A DNA stretch of 64,000 bases, taken from Mactra quadrangularis. Lineage: Eukaryota; Mollusca; Bivalvia; Venerida; Mactridae. The translations under genes and the position numbers were made by a program. The stretch lies in assembly GCA_025267735.1 (NCBI GenBank), contig CM046303.1:30418380-30482379 (forward strand), written 5' to 3'. Shown piece by piece: positions 1-13,500 of this stretch. How positions within the stretch are numbered: position 1 is the stretch's first letter; each line of letters opens with the position of its first letter. The notes beneath the pieces were generated by a model. The model was not told the origin of the DNA, did not search any database, and was given only the letters and a program-made list of their open reading frames with translations.

Positions 1-164
1 ATAATGAATACTTTCTGAAATTTATATCATTAAAATTATATCATATCGCTTAGACTTTGAAGTTTAATAATTTAATTAGACTAACGATAGTTTATTTCTT
101 AAGATATTTTGTGAAAATGACCATTGGTCCAATAATCAATTAACTCTTTAAAACGCGACCATGA

Positions 165-260
165 CACAATAGTAAAGCGCAGGATTTCACTTCTGCATGG
201 TGACCTCAGTTTGATTCCTGGTTGCGACAGGTTATACCATTCCTTGAAAAATCGATAATT
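165..260 (+). repeat. tRNA-derived SINE head (family E)
   Basis: A degenerate tRNA-like module has a B-box-like TTTGATTCC followed by a GGTTAT(A/G)CC stretch. A second copy of the same module lies at 28425-28510, and the two share the body after the B box. It is too degenerate in the acceptor and anticodon arms to be a working tRNA gene. Confidence 0.45.
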
Positions 261-530
261 ATCAATATAAGGGTTGTATACATACAGATAAGCGGACCGT
301 GGACGTGGACCGAGTCCATCGAAACCGTCGTCGGTCCGCGACTTTTAGAATGTTAGTAGCCCGACGGTCAACCATTTTTTTACAGCTTAAATTTTCTGTA
401 TTCTATAAAAATCTTGATTTTACGTTATATTTTTCATGATTTTAGTATATATTATTCTAAATCATTAATATGAACTGCATGTTTTAATATATTGCCATTC
501 ACTAAGATTCCTTTGGTTCAATAAACCTTT

Positions 531-564
531 ATTCGGTCCAGTAAAAAATTTTGCTGGACCGAAT
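531..564. repeat. Perfect 11-bp inverted repeat
   Basis: ATTCGGTCCAG (531-541) is followed by a 12-base spacer and CTGGACCGAAT (554-564), a perfect hairpin. A second GGACCG/CGGTCC inverted pair lies at 293-348. Both may be internal parts of an old foldback-type element; the outer ends were not resolved. Confidence 0.5.
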
Positions 565-3500
565 GTCCAGTGCTGACCAAAGTTTTTCGTGAAGACTACG
601 ATTATAACGCTCTATCCTGTCTCCTTCCTGAAACAATTTTTTAAATGACTTTAAAGATCATATTAAATTTATTTAGCAGTTAGTTAATTTATTTATTAAT
701 TTGATATTTGTTATTTAATGCAATTGACTCACACAGAGCACAATTGCAAAGTCCCATAGTTTAAATATTTGATAAAGAAAAATTGGTAAGTCATGAAAAG
801 CATGAAGGACTTTTTAAGTTTCTTACAATTCTGGGGGTTATTGAGGGTTATGATAAACAGGAAATTGTACCATAGCAGATATGTCGTTTTCTTGCCTGGT
901 TCCCAATCGTACTTTGACAAGTAGAAGTACGTCAGACAAAGCAGAATAATGGTGGCGCCCGATGTATTGACAGTAATAGTATTGGACAAGGTATCGGATA
1001 ATTCTGTTTTCAAATGAACATTTCTAACTAAAGACACAAATCAAAGGAACTAAGTACAAGAATTACAACGAATACCTTATTTCTATTCATTAGGTTACAT
1101 TTATGCTAAATAAAGTATCTAAATTCTAACGAGAAATAGTCAACGTGCGAATCGTGTCTGCTTTGCAGACATGAAAAATTGACTTTGAATGACCTATATA
1201 GTCCTTAACTCCTACGAAATTGATCATCATCAGAAAATGTTAATGCAAAATAAAGAAAAAAAAACTTTTGTAACCTGACGTTGTCCCATTATTGCGCTTT
1301 TCCTGACCCTATAACAATAGTGGTAAGGGGCAGGTAATACAGACTACATGCAGTCATTTTCTTTTATATTAAATTATCTTCAAGTGCCGGAAAATGTTGA
1401 CAAATAACTCGGTTCACGTCAGTCGAGTGAATTACTCTCCTTTATTCTTTTAATTATATGCAAATTTCGAGCAGCCAAGCAGCCTTTGTTGAACTCATGT
1501 CCGGGCAGCGCTATCAGTGCCTTTATTTAGGTAGCTATGCGACTTCTCGCGTGTTACGCATTACTGTACATGTATTTAATATTTCTCCATGTGTTGCAAA
1601 TAACGTGACATGAATGTACCGGAAAGTGTGGGCACAATACTAGTATGTCTAGTGATGTCAAAACCACCTGGAAAGTAGGCTAAAACATTCGCTATATATA
1701 GTATTGAATACCAGCAGTTTACATAGATAGGCCATACCATATCAACTTTGTGATAAGCCTTCGCACAAAGAGTAAAGGACATTTCAAACAATAAAAACCA
1801 TTAAAATTCGACAAAATAGCATTGTACATGCAATTTTGTTCATAAATCCGTTTCAACAACGACATAGTATTACTTATAAATATATTGTCAAAGTCTGAAA
1901 AAATAAATGTAGAGTATCAATAATGATGAAACCGATTAAGATAAATAATCCAATATGTGCCTCTAATCGATTCCTATTGCAAATTAAAATTAATTAAAAT
2001 TTGTTTTTTTCTACTTGAGTTTTTATTCATGTTGGATAGGAAGGTTTGAAAATTTTGATCGGACAGTAAACGCGGTGACTGTCTTGCTCAACCTCCCACA
2101 GGCTTAGAACAATCCAGATTGGATTCCTATCCCTTACCAGGAAGATGGTGATGATGACGATGTACACACAAACAAGTTGGCATCGCCTAAGTCATATGAG
2201 TTCATGCATGTACATATTGTACCACGATATGTCAGAACCAGGGAATTAGATGTTATCTATGTCTCTGGTCAGTATCTATCTGACAATATGCTATATATGT
2301 ATACAGTTCATTATGGAACAAACACGTTCTAATAATACATGTATAAACATGTTTGTTAAGAAAAACTAGGGCTGTCACATTCTATAGCAGACGGTATCAC
2401 CGCAATACTAAGTCGCATAACTCATCGCAGTATTCGGCGATTTGGTACGCGGTAGAATATAGTGCAGCGTATGAAGACACAATCGTTGGATAATTTCGTT
2501 TTCTGATACAATCATTGTTAAATGGTAAAATAAATTATGGCTAACAACTTCAGGAATATCAATCCATATATACTAAGAACTTTTAAACCTCAATAGGTAT
2601 AGATGTACACTCACTTTGTGTATTCTAATTTCGTTTAAAGAATGGCAGATGTAAGCACGTTAGGATGCGCTTTCAAAGTTTTATTTCATATGCATAATCT
2701 GGTGGATAGTTAGGCTTTATTGAGTAGGCACAAAACATATTCTATCTGTTCAGTAGAGTTAAAAGGGACATTATTAGAATGTACATTGTAACCTGTACAT
2801 AGCGTGTTCAGTAACGACTGTTAGCGAACGTCAACTCAATCCGTAGACAACTCAACCTATGGATAACTCAACCCAAAGTTGGGACATCTCAAACCGTTAG
2901 TGAGGTATTGAGTTTTCTCGGGTTAAGTTGTCTATGGGTAGAGTTGTCCCGAACCTAACGTCACGAAAGGTTTCGGAACGTTCAGGGTAATTGAATACGC
3001 TGTTGTTTTCAGATAAATTAACAATTTTACCCATGACGCTTAGCGTCTCCGTACGAAGGTCAGCAATACCGTTTGAATACAAACGAGGGCTGCAACAATT
3101 CAATACGATACATCAAAAGTCGATTGCAAGAGTGACGACTCGAATTCGATTTGGAACCCGCGATTTTCGATTCGATACCGGCCTTTAAATTTGTCTATAA
3201 AAGTATTAAGGATTTTTAAAGCGTTTTAGATAGAGATTTACGGTCGACTTCAAATAAAAAATGGGTTGTAGGATGTATTGTTTCTCGTGACGGGCCGTTG
3301 TTACATAAAGTAGTTATAGGTAACGGCATTACCTGGAAGAGACACGTGTGTCAAATTCGTAGTATTCACTGAAATTACTTCAGGTGTTAATAATGACTCG
3401 AAAACAGAAATTGAACTCCAAATCATATCAGATGAAATTATGATAGATTTTGATCAAATTGATTTCAATCAATCTTCTATCATGCCGACAACTGACCTGT

Positions 3501-3781
3501 CTGTTTTACCAAGGGGAAGTAATACCCGTTCTGTTGTAAATTGTCAGACACCTGACAGAAGGTACCTATTAAGGGATAGACACCCACCTCAAGGCATGCA
3601 GTTTGTGTACAGAATGACCGCAATGTCTTGAGTATAAATGCATACATGTTATTTAAATGAATTGACTTGAATTGGCGTGGGACATAAATGAATGACCTCT
3701 CTGAGGTATACTGAACTCTAATGGTGAAATTACAAGTATATGCCAATGAAATGCTACATTAATTTTCACAGTACTTAACTA

Positions 3782-4047
3782 CACTGGGGTCCAAAAGTTT
3801 CTTTACACATTTTAAACTTTTATGTTATTCGGAAATACTTCGATATACTTAAAATGTCGCTAATAGTTTAACAACTAATGTGCAGTTTACCATGAATTGT
3901 CAATTCTGTTCTTTAATGCATTATAGTTATTTAAATATACAATAAACATTATATAACAAAATGTGTCAGCAATATTTTTGGGATGAAAAAAAATAGAATG
4001 AAAATATGAAAAAAATGCATGTGTAAAGAAACTTTTGGATCCCAGTG
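3782..4047. mobile_element. Tc1/mariner-type MITE, 266 bp
   Basis: The left end begins CACTGGGGTCCAAAAGTTTC. The right end is its inverted copy with one mismatch over about 29 bases (CACTGGGATCC... when read inward). The element is flanked by TA on both sides (3780-3781 and 4048-4049), the target-site duplication of the Tc1/mariner group. There is no internal coding capacity, so it is non-autonomous. Confidence 0.82.
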
Positions 4048-4479
4048 TATATAAAAGGACCCTATATAGGGTGATAAATGTTAATTACTTTTATAAAACG
4101 GAAGTCGAATATAAATGTATACAATAAGTCAATTAATTCATAACAATTTTATCCCTGTGTCATAAAATAAGTTTCCGTTGATTTGAATAGTGATATAGAT
4201 CTATATAAATATAAGCCCATGATTTATGGAGCGATAAGATACCTTTTGGTGCATGGTTCATTAACATTATCTTTATAGATATTATTAAAGTCGAATTAAT
4301 GCCACATGCGTGACATGGTATGTGATAATTAAGTTATTCATATTTACCACCCACAACAGAGATTTCCCGAATCATATTTAGTTTGCATGGCTACAGAAAA
4401 CTGGACATTTCTTTAGTAATTTCCTTCCTAGCACAGGATGTCAAACTATGCGTCAGTATTTTAGACCGTAACTTGCTTT

Positions 4480-4591
4480 ATTCCGCAGGGTTTTATACCA
4501 GACCGTAGACATTTCAGCGAATTTCATCAACGTGCTACTAAGAACTGAGTTTTGCGCAATTTAATTCGAAAACTTCATTCAAAAGATATGG
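4480..4591 (+). promoter_or_regulatory. DUS1L: DUS1L first exon: 5' UTR plus four coding bases
   Basis: The only coding bases are ATGG at 4588-4591, followed directly by the donor GTAAGT. Spliced to 5551 this gives ATG GAG GTT GAG, opening the frame into the conserved GFEFWRKT block. Between 5551 and that block there is no in-frame ATG, so a separate start exon is required, and this one fits in phase. The transcription start (4480 here) is only a guess. Confidence 0.65.
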
Positions 4592-7500
4592 GTAAGTAAA
4601 CAAACATTGAAACAAAGTACTTTATCATAAATAATAACAAGTTTGCTGTTAATTTAATATTGTCACATGTTTTCGCGATTATTACTTTTCGGGTTGTTAG
4701 CGTGGAAAAACCGGTTCTCGAACCTCTAAGGATTCTGTGAGCCATTTTTAATCAATAAAACAATAGTTTTAGAAAAACACATTAAAAACACACTTTTAAC
4801 CTTTATTCCACGTTTCAATCATATATTTCTTGATATTTTATTTTTAAAACATATCCAAATCCTTACAGAAAAAACACTCTGAAAACTCATGGCGGCTAAA
4901 TATATATAACCTAATTTCGAACCTCTACCATATTTGGCTATTTGTGAGGTTAATATTAGCTGTCACGAGATATTATGAGCATAGGACAGGAATGGGTAGC
5001 TGCAATGTGCTTTTTGTTATAACATACTTTAAAACAATATTTGATGGATTGTACTGACAGGGCAGAAAAAAGTAATAGGGATTTACTTAAAAATATTCTT
5101 CTTAACAAAATATTCATTCTAATTACCTGTTTCTTGCGCATAGTTCTCGTTTGACAGCTGTAGTTGCGTCTGTTGTTTACCAAACATTAGTGCACACGAG
5201 TTGATGGCATCATACGCAATTACGTAGTAAACAACTTTTTTATTAAAGGTTCGAGATCAGGTGAGGTTTGAGAACAGGTGTTTATACGATACTGTTAGCA
5301 GAATCATGAACATGGAATGGCTGACCTCATTTAGTTAGCTTGAGTGTTCAGTTATTGCAAATAATTATTTGGATGAAATAATAAATGTGCAAATAGACAT
5401 ATTTCTTGAGGAAAATGTATTTATTCTACAATTTTCTTGTGAGAAAACTGTAAAATGGACCATTTGACTTATTGTTAATTTATACATTTTATGATAAAAA
5501 CATAAAACTTTTTTTTAAACATAAAACTTTTAAGTTTTATTCTTCCACAGAGGTTGAGAATAAGGATACATGTGCTAAGAAACTAGAGGGTTTTGAGTTC
5601 TGGAGGAAGACTTTAAACAGTTGCCAGTATGTTGTTGCCCCAATGGTGGACCAAAGTGAACTGGCTTGGAGAATGTTGTGTAGACGTTATGCTGCACAGT
5701 TATGTTATACTCCAATGTTTCATAGTTCAGTGTTTGCTAGAGATCCTCATTATAGGAGAGAATCTATGCAGACATGTGAGGCAGATAGACCACTTATTGT
5801 TCAGGTAATTATATTGTATGGTAGAGCTGGGTACCGCCAGGAAATTTATACCACGGTATACCGTGTTTTTGTACTAAATACCACGGTATACCACAATATA
5901 AAAATGCCCTTTCAAGAAGATCATTTGCTACAACTGTTTGCCTTTTAAATTTTGAATTTTAGCACAATAATCTACCAAATAATAGGAAAAGATTTGTGGG
6001 ACAGTTATAAAGAAAAAATGAAAATTTTCAACAAAAACTTCACTGTCAAAAAGAAACATTTTTATTTTGCAATAAACAGAAAACAAATAGTGACTGTTAC
6101 ACTATGTGCCCCTAATCTTGCTGATTGTGATCACAAAATTGATGATCATATCGACCAAACTGTTGTGTATGCCTATCATGTTGTACTACTGTTCAGTGTG
6201 CTGATAAGCCACACCTTTAGTTTTTGCAACATCTTCTCTAGTCATTATCTCAGTATTAACTTAGCCACTGAAGGATACAGTATTCTCTTATTTTATGAAC
6301 CCAAGACAGAATGCAAACTGTCTATTGAGTTTATTTGGTCAACTGAAATGATGCAAGTTGATTTACATATTGTTGATTAATTTTTATTTTTGTATTATGA
6401 ATATTTATTATTATCATAACTATTGTTCCAGTTTTGTGGAAACGATGCTGATACGTTTATTCAAGCTGCTAAACTAGCAGAGGATTATTGTGATGCTATA
6501 GATTTAAATCTTGGTTGTCCACAAATGATTGCTAGGCGGGGACATTACGGTGCTTATCTACAGGATGAGTGGGATATACTTAAAGAAATTGGTATGTTTT
6601 CCTTACTTTCAGTTATATGGTTCACTCATTAAAGATGTCAAACAATTAACAATTTTGTATTAATAAATATGTAGGAATTACTGTAACTTAACACACTGCA
6701 GATTTTACATTTTAGTTATTAAAGTCATTTGAAAGTTTAACTTGAAATTAGGTTTTAAAAATGCATTTTAACTATTTACTTCTCAAGTTTTCTTTTCCTG
6801 TCAGTCTCAGTTTTACTTAAGAATAACATTTAGTTAAGATTTTAAGAATAAATTTTTATTCTATTGATGCGATTTATTTTAAACTAAATATGTATGTACA
6901 AGATTACAATTGTGTGTATGATATTAAGACCCATAACTCTTAACATGAATTTTGAATGGATTTTGGCTCTTTTAGACTTAAAAAATTGTTGGTTAAGGTT
7001 TTGTATGTGCATACTTTACCTCTTTAATTGGAACTCAGAACAGATTCACTTGAAACATGTTTGTATGTAAGACTACAATTTGAATTTAAGTACTTAGAGA
7101 AAGCAACCATGAATTTTAGCCAGATTTTTCAATGAAAAAATTCGGCTAATAGTTTGGCGAAAGACAGGTGGGCCGTTGGGCAGGCGTCCAGTGTCGTTAA
7201 CAATTGCGTTAAAGTTTTCAATTTAGCATATATCTTTGCCATTTATTGTCAGATCTTTTAATATGAAACTTCATACAATAATAACATACCATGTGATGAA
7301 CAGAATAAGATAGTAACCACAACTCTACCTGGCTTTATTATGGATTATTTCCCTTTGTAATTTTTGCATTAAAGTTTTTAAATCCCGGTTTAAATGTGGT
7401 TTCCACATTACATTTCTTGTTACTGAATTGTTTTGTATGCAAACTTAGTATCTGCAACCACTGTGACTTAAGAAATTAACTTTGAACTTTAGTCTTGTCA

Positions 7501-10500
7501 CTTGAGGTCACAAATTGAGAGCAATATACAATGTTTAGATTTTCAGTGTATGTTTATTTTGTGTGGGTACATATATTTTTTTGTGGTGTATATCTGTAAT
7601 TATACCCCCGCTTCGAAGAAGAGGGGGATATACTGTTTTACCCTTGTCCGTGCATCCGTCCGTCCGTCCGTTACAAAATTTCCGTCGCAGTTTTCTCAGC
7701 AACTATAACATGCAGCAGCCTAATACTTTGCATATTGCTTCATCCCATAGTCCCATATGGTGTAAAGCGATTTCATGCTCCTTGCTCATCTACTTCCTGT
7801 TTGTCGCATATTTTTAGATTTTTGCGGGGGTATCACTAGTGAGCATTAGCTCACAGATTTACTTGTTTGTTTTAAAAATTAAAAATTAACCTCTGCTTTA
7901 TCATTTATGTCTGTATGTCTCTTGTTATACCCCTGCTTCGAAGAAGAGGGGGGTATACTGTTTTACCCTTGTCCGTCCGTGCGTCCGTCCGTCTGTTACA
8001 AATTTTCCGTCGCAGTTTTCTCAGCAACTATAACATGCAGCAGCCTAATACTTTGCATATTGCTTCATCCCATAGTCCCATGTGGTGTAAAGCGATTTCA
8101 TGCTCCTTGCTCATCTACTTCCTGTTTGTCGCATATTTTTAGATTTTTGCGGGGGTATCACTAGTGATCATTAGCTCACAGATTTACTTGTTGTTCCTGA
8201 TATGCTTGCTATCACCTTTTTTATATTTTTATAGTTAGTAGATGTCATAAAGAACTAAAAGTTCCTATAACCTGTAAGATAAGAGTATTTGAAAGTATTG
8301 AAAAGACAGTAGAATATGCCAAGATGTTAGAAGAAGCTGGTTGTCAGGTATTTATTTTTTCTGATAGTAGAATTTAGGTGGAACAAGTTCAATGAGTCCT
8401 GTGCAGTGATTTACTAAAACTTTGGCTTGACAGCAGAAAGCTGGTGTAGTTGTATCACTGCTCACATTCTATCTTGAGATCTCACTTCGATTTTCTGGTA
8501 TAACTATCTAAATCCCCTCCCCCGCCTGGCAAAATATTACCGTGGACCAAAGTTCCCCCTAATACTTGTTAAATTTCTGTGTCAATAAAAGGTTGATAAA
8601 ACAATCATGATTATTCTTTTTATTTCATATCTTGGCCTTTCTCTCCTGTGGCCAATCATTTTCCTCTGTACAGTAAGAAGTTGCGTCCTCATAAAGTATA
8701 TTTTGGCCAGGTTAGCATGAATGAGGTAGACTATAACTATAAAGTCTATCTACCTTAGGCAGCTAAGTTATAGTCCTAAAATTGCATGGCAAGCATGTTT
8801 ATCGGACAATTTAACACTTTCAAATAAGTTTCTTGATTACCTTTTGACTATTATTCATTATAATAGTGTTAAGTTTGAGCTGACAATGATTTTAATGCCA
8901 TGCTTAAATTCTTTATTTGAAAGGAAGAGTCTGCTGCCAAAAATGTAAACAAATCTGGGACTCCATTAATTTCATAATTTTTATAAACCGGCTTAACATT
9001 TCTTGTTTACAATTTTCCAGTTACTTACCGTACATGGCCGTACTAGAGAGATGAAAGGACGAATGACTGGTCTAGCTGACTGGAAATATGTGAAAGCTAT
9101 AAAGTATGTATTTTGTAATATTTGTGTGGTATAGTAATTGGTGACATATGCTTGAACTTTAATATTTTAATATCTTGATGTTTACTAGGTCTTGTTTACA
9201 AAAACCTAGTAGTATTTTTTAGAATCAAAAGACAAACTGCTAAGAGTTCGAAAAATATTTAATGTCTTTAATTCTTTAGAGGATCAAATCTATAATAAGC
9301 TATGTTTGACTGTTAGATTTTGATGCTTGTAATTTTTTAATAGGTAAGGTCTTACCTTAATGCAGTTATGTAAAACAATTGGATTTGGTTTGAAATGAAG
9401 ACATTTTGACTGGGAGGGCAAATATGGATTAATTTAAAATTAAAGATTATATACATTAAAATGATGTCTTGTTTCATTGTTTTCTTGTCCTCATTACGCT
9501 CTCATAACCCCAAATTTTCCTTTAGCACTATCCTGATTTATTATGTTAAAATAGTAAGGGACAAAATTATCATGTGAATAAAATATGAAGTATGTCATTT
9601 CATTAGTCCTGGTCAATGGTTCCAACTTCATCTTCGAAGCTTGAATTTATGGTTTTCCTGCTGAAATTGGTTTGTTTTGTATTGGATGTGTCCATGCTGA
9701 TTTATTTATTTTACATATTATTGCTTAAAGGCCTACCGCACAGACTAAATCCTTTATCTCTGTGTTAGATTATTTGTATTTCAACCTTGTTCCCTATTAG
9801 TATATCTGGTACAAACAAAGACTTTTTGCTGACAAAAACATTAACTTGAGTTCTGAATCAAATCTATTTCACTAGCTTTGTGCATATTGGAATAATGTTA
9901 TGACTGATTATATTCTATTATATTTTCTATGTCTCTTATAGAAAAGCAGTCAAGATACCAGTATTTTCTAATGGTAATATAGAATATCTATCCGATGTTA
10001 AACGTTGTTTAGAGGAAACTGGAGTAGATGGAGTCATGACTGCAGGTAAATATTGGTACATGTATATTACATATTGTTTCATTCATTTCACCATGGAATG
10101 AGGTGTTATTTGATGAAAGAACTAAGTTCTGATTCAAATATTTGAAGAAATGTACTTGAAAAGGAAGTAATTTAGCTCAATGAAAGGAATGTGAGCTTGT
10201 CAGAATGTTTGTTCACCAAGTTTCTTGAGCATTCTAAAGTTAAGACCCATGAATATGCTGCTGGCATAATTATTTTGTGAAATTTTTATACCTTTTTTAT
10301 GAAAATATGTTAGCATCAATTTTTTAAAGATCTACTTGGTGAGTGTAAATCGAAGTAATTATCTTGATGCAATAATAAGCAATATGATTTATTTTCAGAG
10401 GGTAATCTACATAATCCAGCATTATTTGCTGGTATAAATCCACCAGTATGGACAATGTGTGAGGAGTATCTAGATTTAGTGCAACAATATCCTTGTCCAT

Positions 10501-13500
10501 TATCTTATATACGTGGTCATATATTTAAAATATTACATCATGCGTAAGTACTCTCATTTATGCTTACCTCTTTCATTGGGAGGTTAACACCATATCAACA
10601 CATTGTTATGGTCATATCACAGCGGTCAGTCAACCTACTCAACATTCCTGGAAAGGCTAAAACTCTATATTGAGTTGTTACTTGTAACCATGGGCATACT
10701 TCTGCACCCCTCCAGCAGTAGAATTGTGTGTTACCAAATGAGCCGACTGGATGGCTTTTACTTCTCTGGAATAGTGTAGGAATTAATTAGTATAATGCAG
10801 GGGTGTAACTTCTCATAAATGTTTTAGAATTTAAGATTTTAAGTTGCTGGCTTCTTTCCTTGTCTTCAGTCAGTTCATTCTTAAATTTGTTAAAACTGTT
10901 TATCACTTTAAATAAGAGCGATAAAAAATGCGAAAATGTTATAGTCATCAAATAAGAATTTTCTTGAGCTTTTAGCGGGTTTATTACATTATATAATAAA
11001 GTGCAAAAAATATCAACTAGCTGAAATACATGTATAAGTAAGTAATTTTCACTATTCCGGGGCTTCATGCTAGGGGGTTAAATCGGTGTCTTGAGGTAAT
11101 ATCCCTGACTTACCCCTGAGTATACAGAGATATTTCAGGATTTTTTTCTTGGAAGGGTCCATATTTTTTCTAGGGGGATCCAAACTTTCGAACCACATCC
11201 ATATTATACACTGTTTGCAGAATAAGGCAACATATTAATAATAAAAACTACATAACCATTAGGTGTATTTTAAGCACAAAGGCAATCACGAGAAAATTGC
11301 TTCTTGCTACTTAAAAATGGCTTACATTTAAAAAAATACTCTCCTGGGCCGGTACATTTTGGAAATTTCAGGGGGAGTCCACCCCCATCCCCGCTGGATC
11401 CGTCTATGGTATATAGCTGATATTACTTATATATACAATATATTACAGTTTACATTTACATCAAGATGTAAGAGAGATGGTTGGTGTTGCTAGATCAGCT
11501 GATTGTCTTAGAAAAGCTGTTACAGTACTAAAAGAAAGATGTCTGGTGAGAATATTTGTGTATTCATTTAATGCTTTAAGCTGACTTTACTTAGTTATAT
11601 GATATAGGGCAGTGTTTTCAGGGCTGTAGAAATCAACTGTCTGTATTGTCCATGTTGTCCCAAGGCAAGTATGGACAAATGGATTTTTTCAATAATTTTG
11701 TTCTATAATGTTTACACCGACAAGAAACTTTTACCAGTTGACTAGAATGGACAAGTAAACAATTTAAAGATTTTGTCGGCCAGGTTTTTTTCCGACCATT
11801 TAGGGTTGAAATTCAGCACTATTCCAGAGTTTCCTCCCCTCTTTAAGTATGTATTTTTCCCTTCTCATTAGCCAGATTCAATATTTTGACTTATTCATTT
11901 TACTGTTTGCTTCTTTTTTATCATAGAAAAATCTTGCAGGACTATATTGCCTTTGTAGTTTCAAATGTTTCAAGCTTTGACAGTTGCAAAAAAATGGACT
12001 AAAAATAAGAAAAAATGTTGTTTAAATTCATGATGCATATAAAATAATATGTTTATATTTCTATATTATAGAAAGAAATGGAAGATGAGAATTTTGATCC
12101 AAAAGCTGGTTTATTTGATGAATTACCTTTACCATATTGGTACTGTCAGCCTTACCAAAGACCTACGTATGTACTTATTTTATTATATTTATACCACCGC
12201 TTCGAAGAAGGGGGGGGGTATACTGTTTTACCCTTGTCCATGCGTCTGTCCGTTACAAAATTTCCGTCGCAGTTTTCTCAGCAACTATAACATGCAGCAG
12301 CCTAATACTTTGCATATTGCTTCATCCCATAGTCCCATGTGGTGTTAAGCGATTTCATGCTCCTTGCTCATCTACTTCCTGTTTGCCGCATATTTTTAGA
12401 TTTTTGCGGGGGTATCACTAGTGAGCATTAGCTCACAAATTTACTTGTTATTTTTTGCTGTAATTTTTTACCAGTTTTACTGATAAGGAAAAGGTGAAAA
12501 GTATGTTGTATTAAGTCACAAAAATGCAGGAACAACTATTATTGCAACCAAGTTTCTCTGCCGATTTTTACTTTTAAAAGGCAACGGCAAATGCTTATTT
12601 CTTAAACTGAATGATAATGTTTAATGATGAGACATAATTTATCGGCAATAGACTTATACCAATAAAATGAAGAACATTTCTGCATATTTCAGGCCTGAGC
12701 AAGAAGAACGTAATAAACGGAAGCGTGAACTATTGTCACGACCTGCCACTATAGAAGAATTAGTAGCATTAAAAGGAATGTCTAAGAAAAAAGTAAAGAA
12801 ACGCCTGAGAAATCCTAATAAAAACTTTGATAAAAAGAAGAAAATGAAGTTTGAAATTTGTGCGGAAGTAGATTGTCAAAATCCCAGGGTAAGTAAAAGT
12901 CTACCTTTTTTTCATTAACTGATAAGAGTTTTTTTTTTACTTTTCCATCCTGCTTGCTCTGTAGGTAGTGCTTAAGTCTACTGATCTAGTGGTCTATGTT
13001 TGATTCCTGGCGTGGGGCATACTTTTGTGGAGCTTGGTCATAAATTTTTTAAAATGGCTTTTCTCCCTCCTCTACCACTTGTTCTCGTAAGGCAGTAATC
13101 AGTCACTGACAGAAGTATGCTTCTAGGAACTAGTTAACTGCTATGTCATGAGATAAGCGTTTTCAGGAATGGTGAGTAGGTTAACTGACTGCCACTATAT
13201 GTCTTGTACAATTTGTTGCTATGGTGCTTAACCCATGCATAATGAACTGTAATTTCATCAGTGGCCTATAAAAACTGTTTTAGTATTAAAAAAATCTGGA
13301 AAGAAAATTTGTTAATTTCATACCATTAACTAGGTTGTTAATCTGTAAAAAGTGACACGTAATGGATCAATTAATCAACACTTAATCAATAGGGGACTTT
13401 AGTCAGTTATTTCCCCTAGTATACTCCTCAAATAGGTAGGTCCAATTAGTTGGATTACTCCGATTTTACCCTCACTTTTCAATGTCAATTTGCCAAAAAT

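Larger units (their letters stand above)
1..4587. other. Intergenic region upstream of DUS1L
   Basis: I see no supportable protein-coding gene here. Open frames are short and AT-rich and resemble no family I know. The stretch holds a tRNA-like SINE (about 165-260), two inverted repeats (293-348 and 531-564), hAT-like ends near 2367 and 3087 that begin with GGGCTG, and a well-defined TA-flanked MITE at 3782-4047. The 5' UTR and promoter of DUS1L must lie in the last few hundred bases. Confidence 0.6.

Noticed and set aside
5472..5550. In-frame sequence before DUS1L exon 2 as its N-terminus
   Set aside because: It is AT-rich intron before a clear polypyrimidine-CAG acceptor. The ATGG exon at 4588 gives a better start in phase.
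5952..6380. 142-codon open frame in DUS1L intron 2
   Set aside because: Low-complexity AT-rich sequence with no recognisable family, between two well-supported exons. It has no splice sites of its own.
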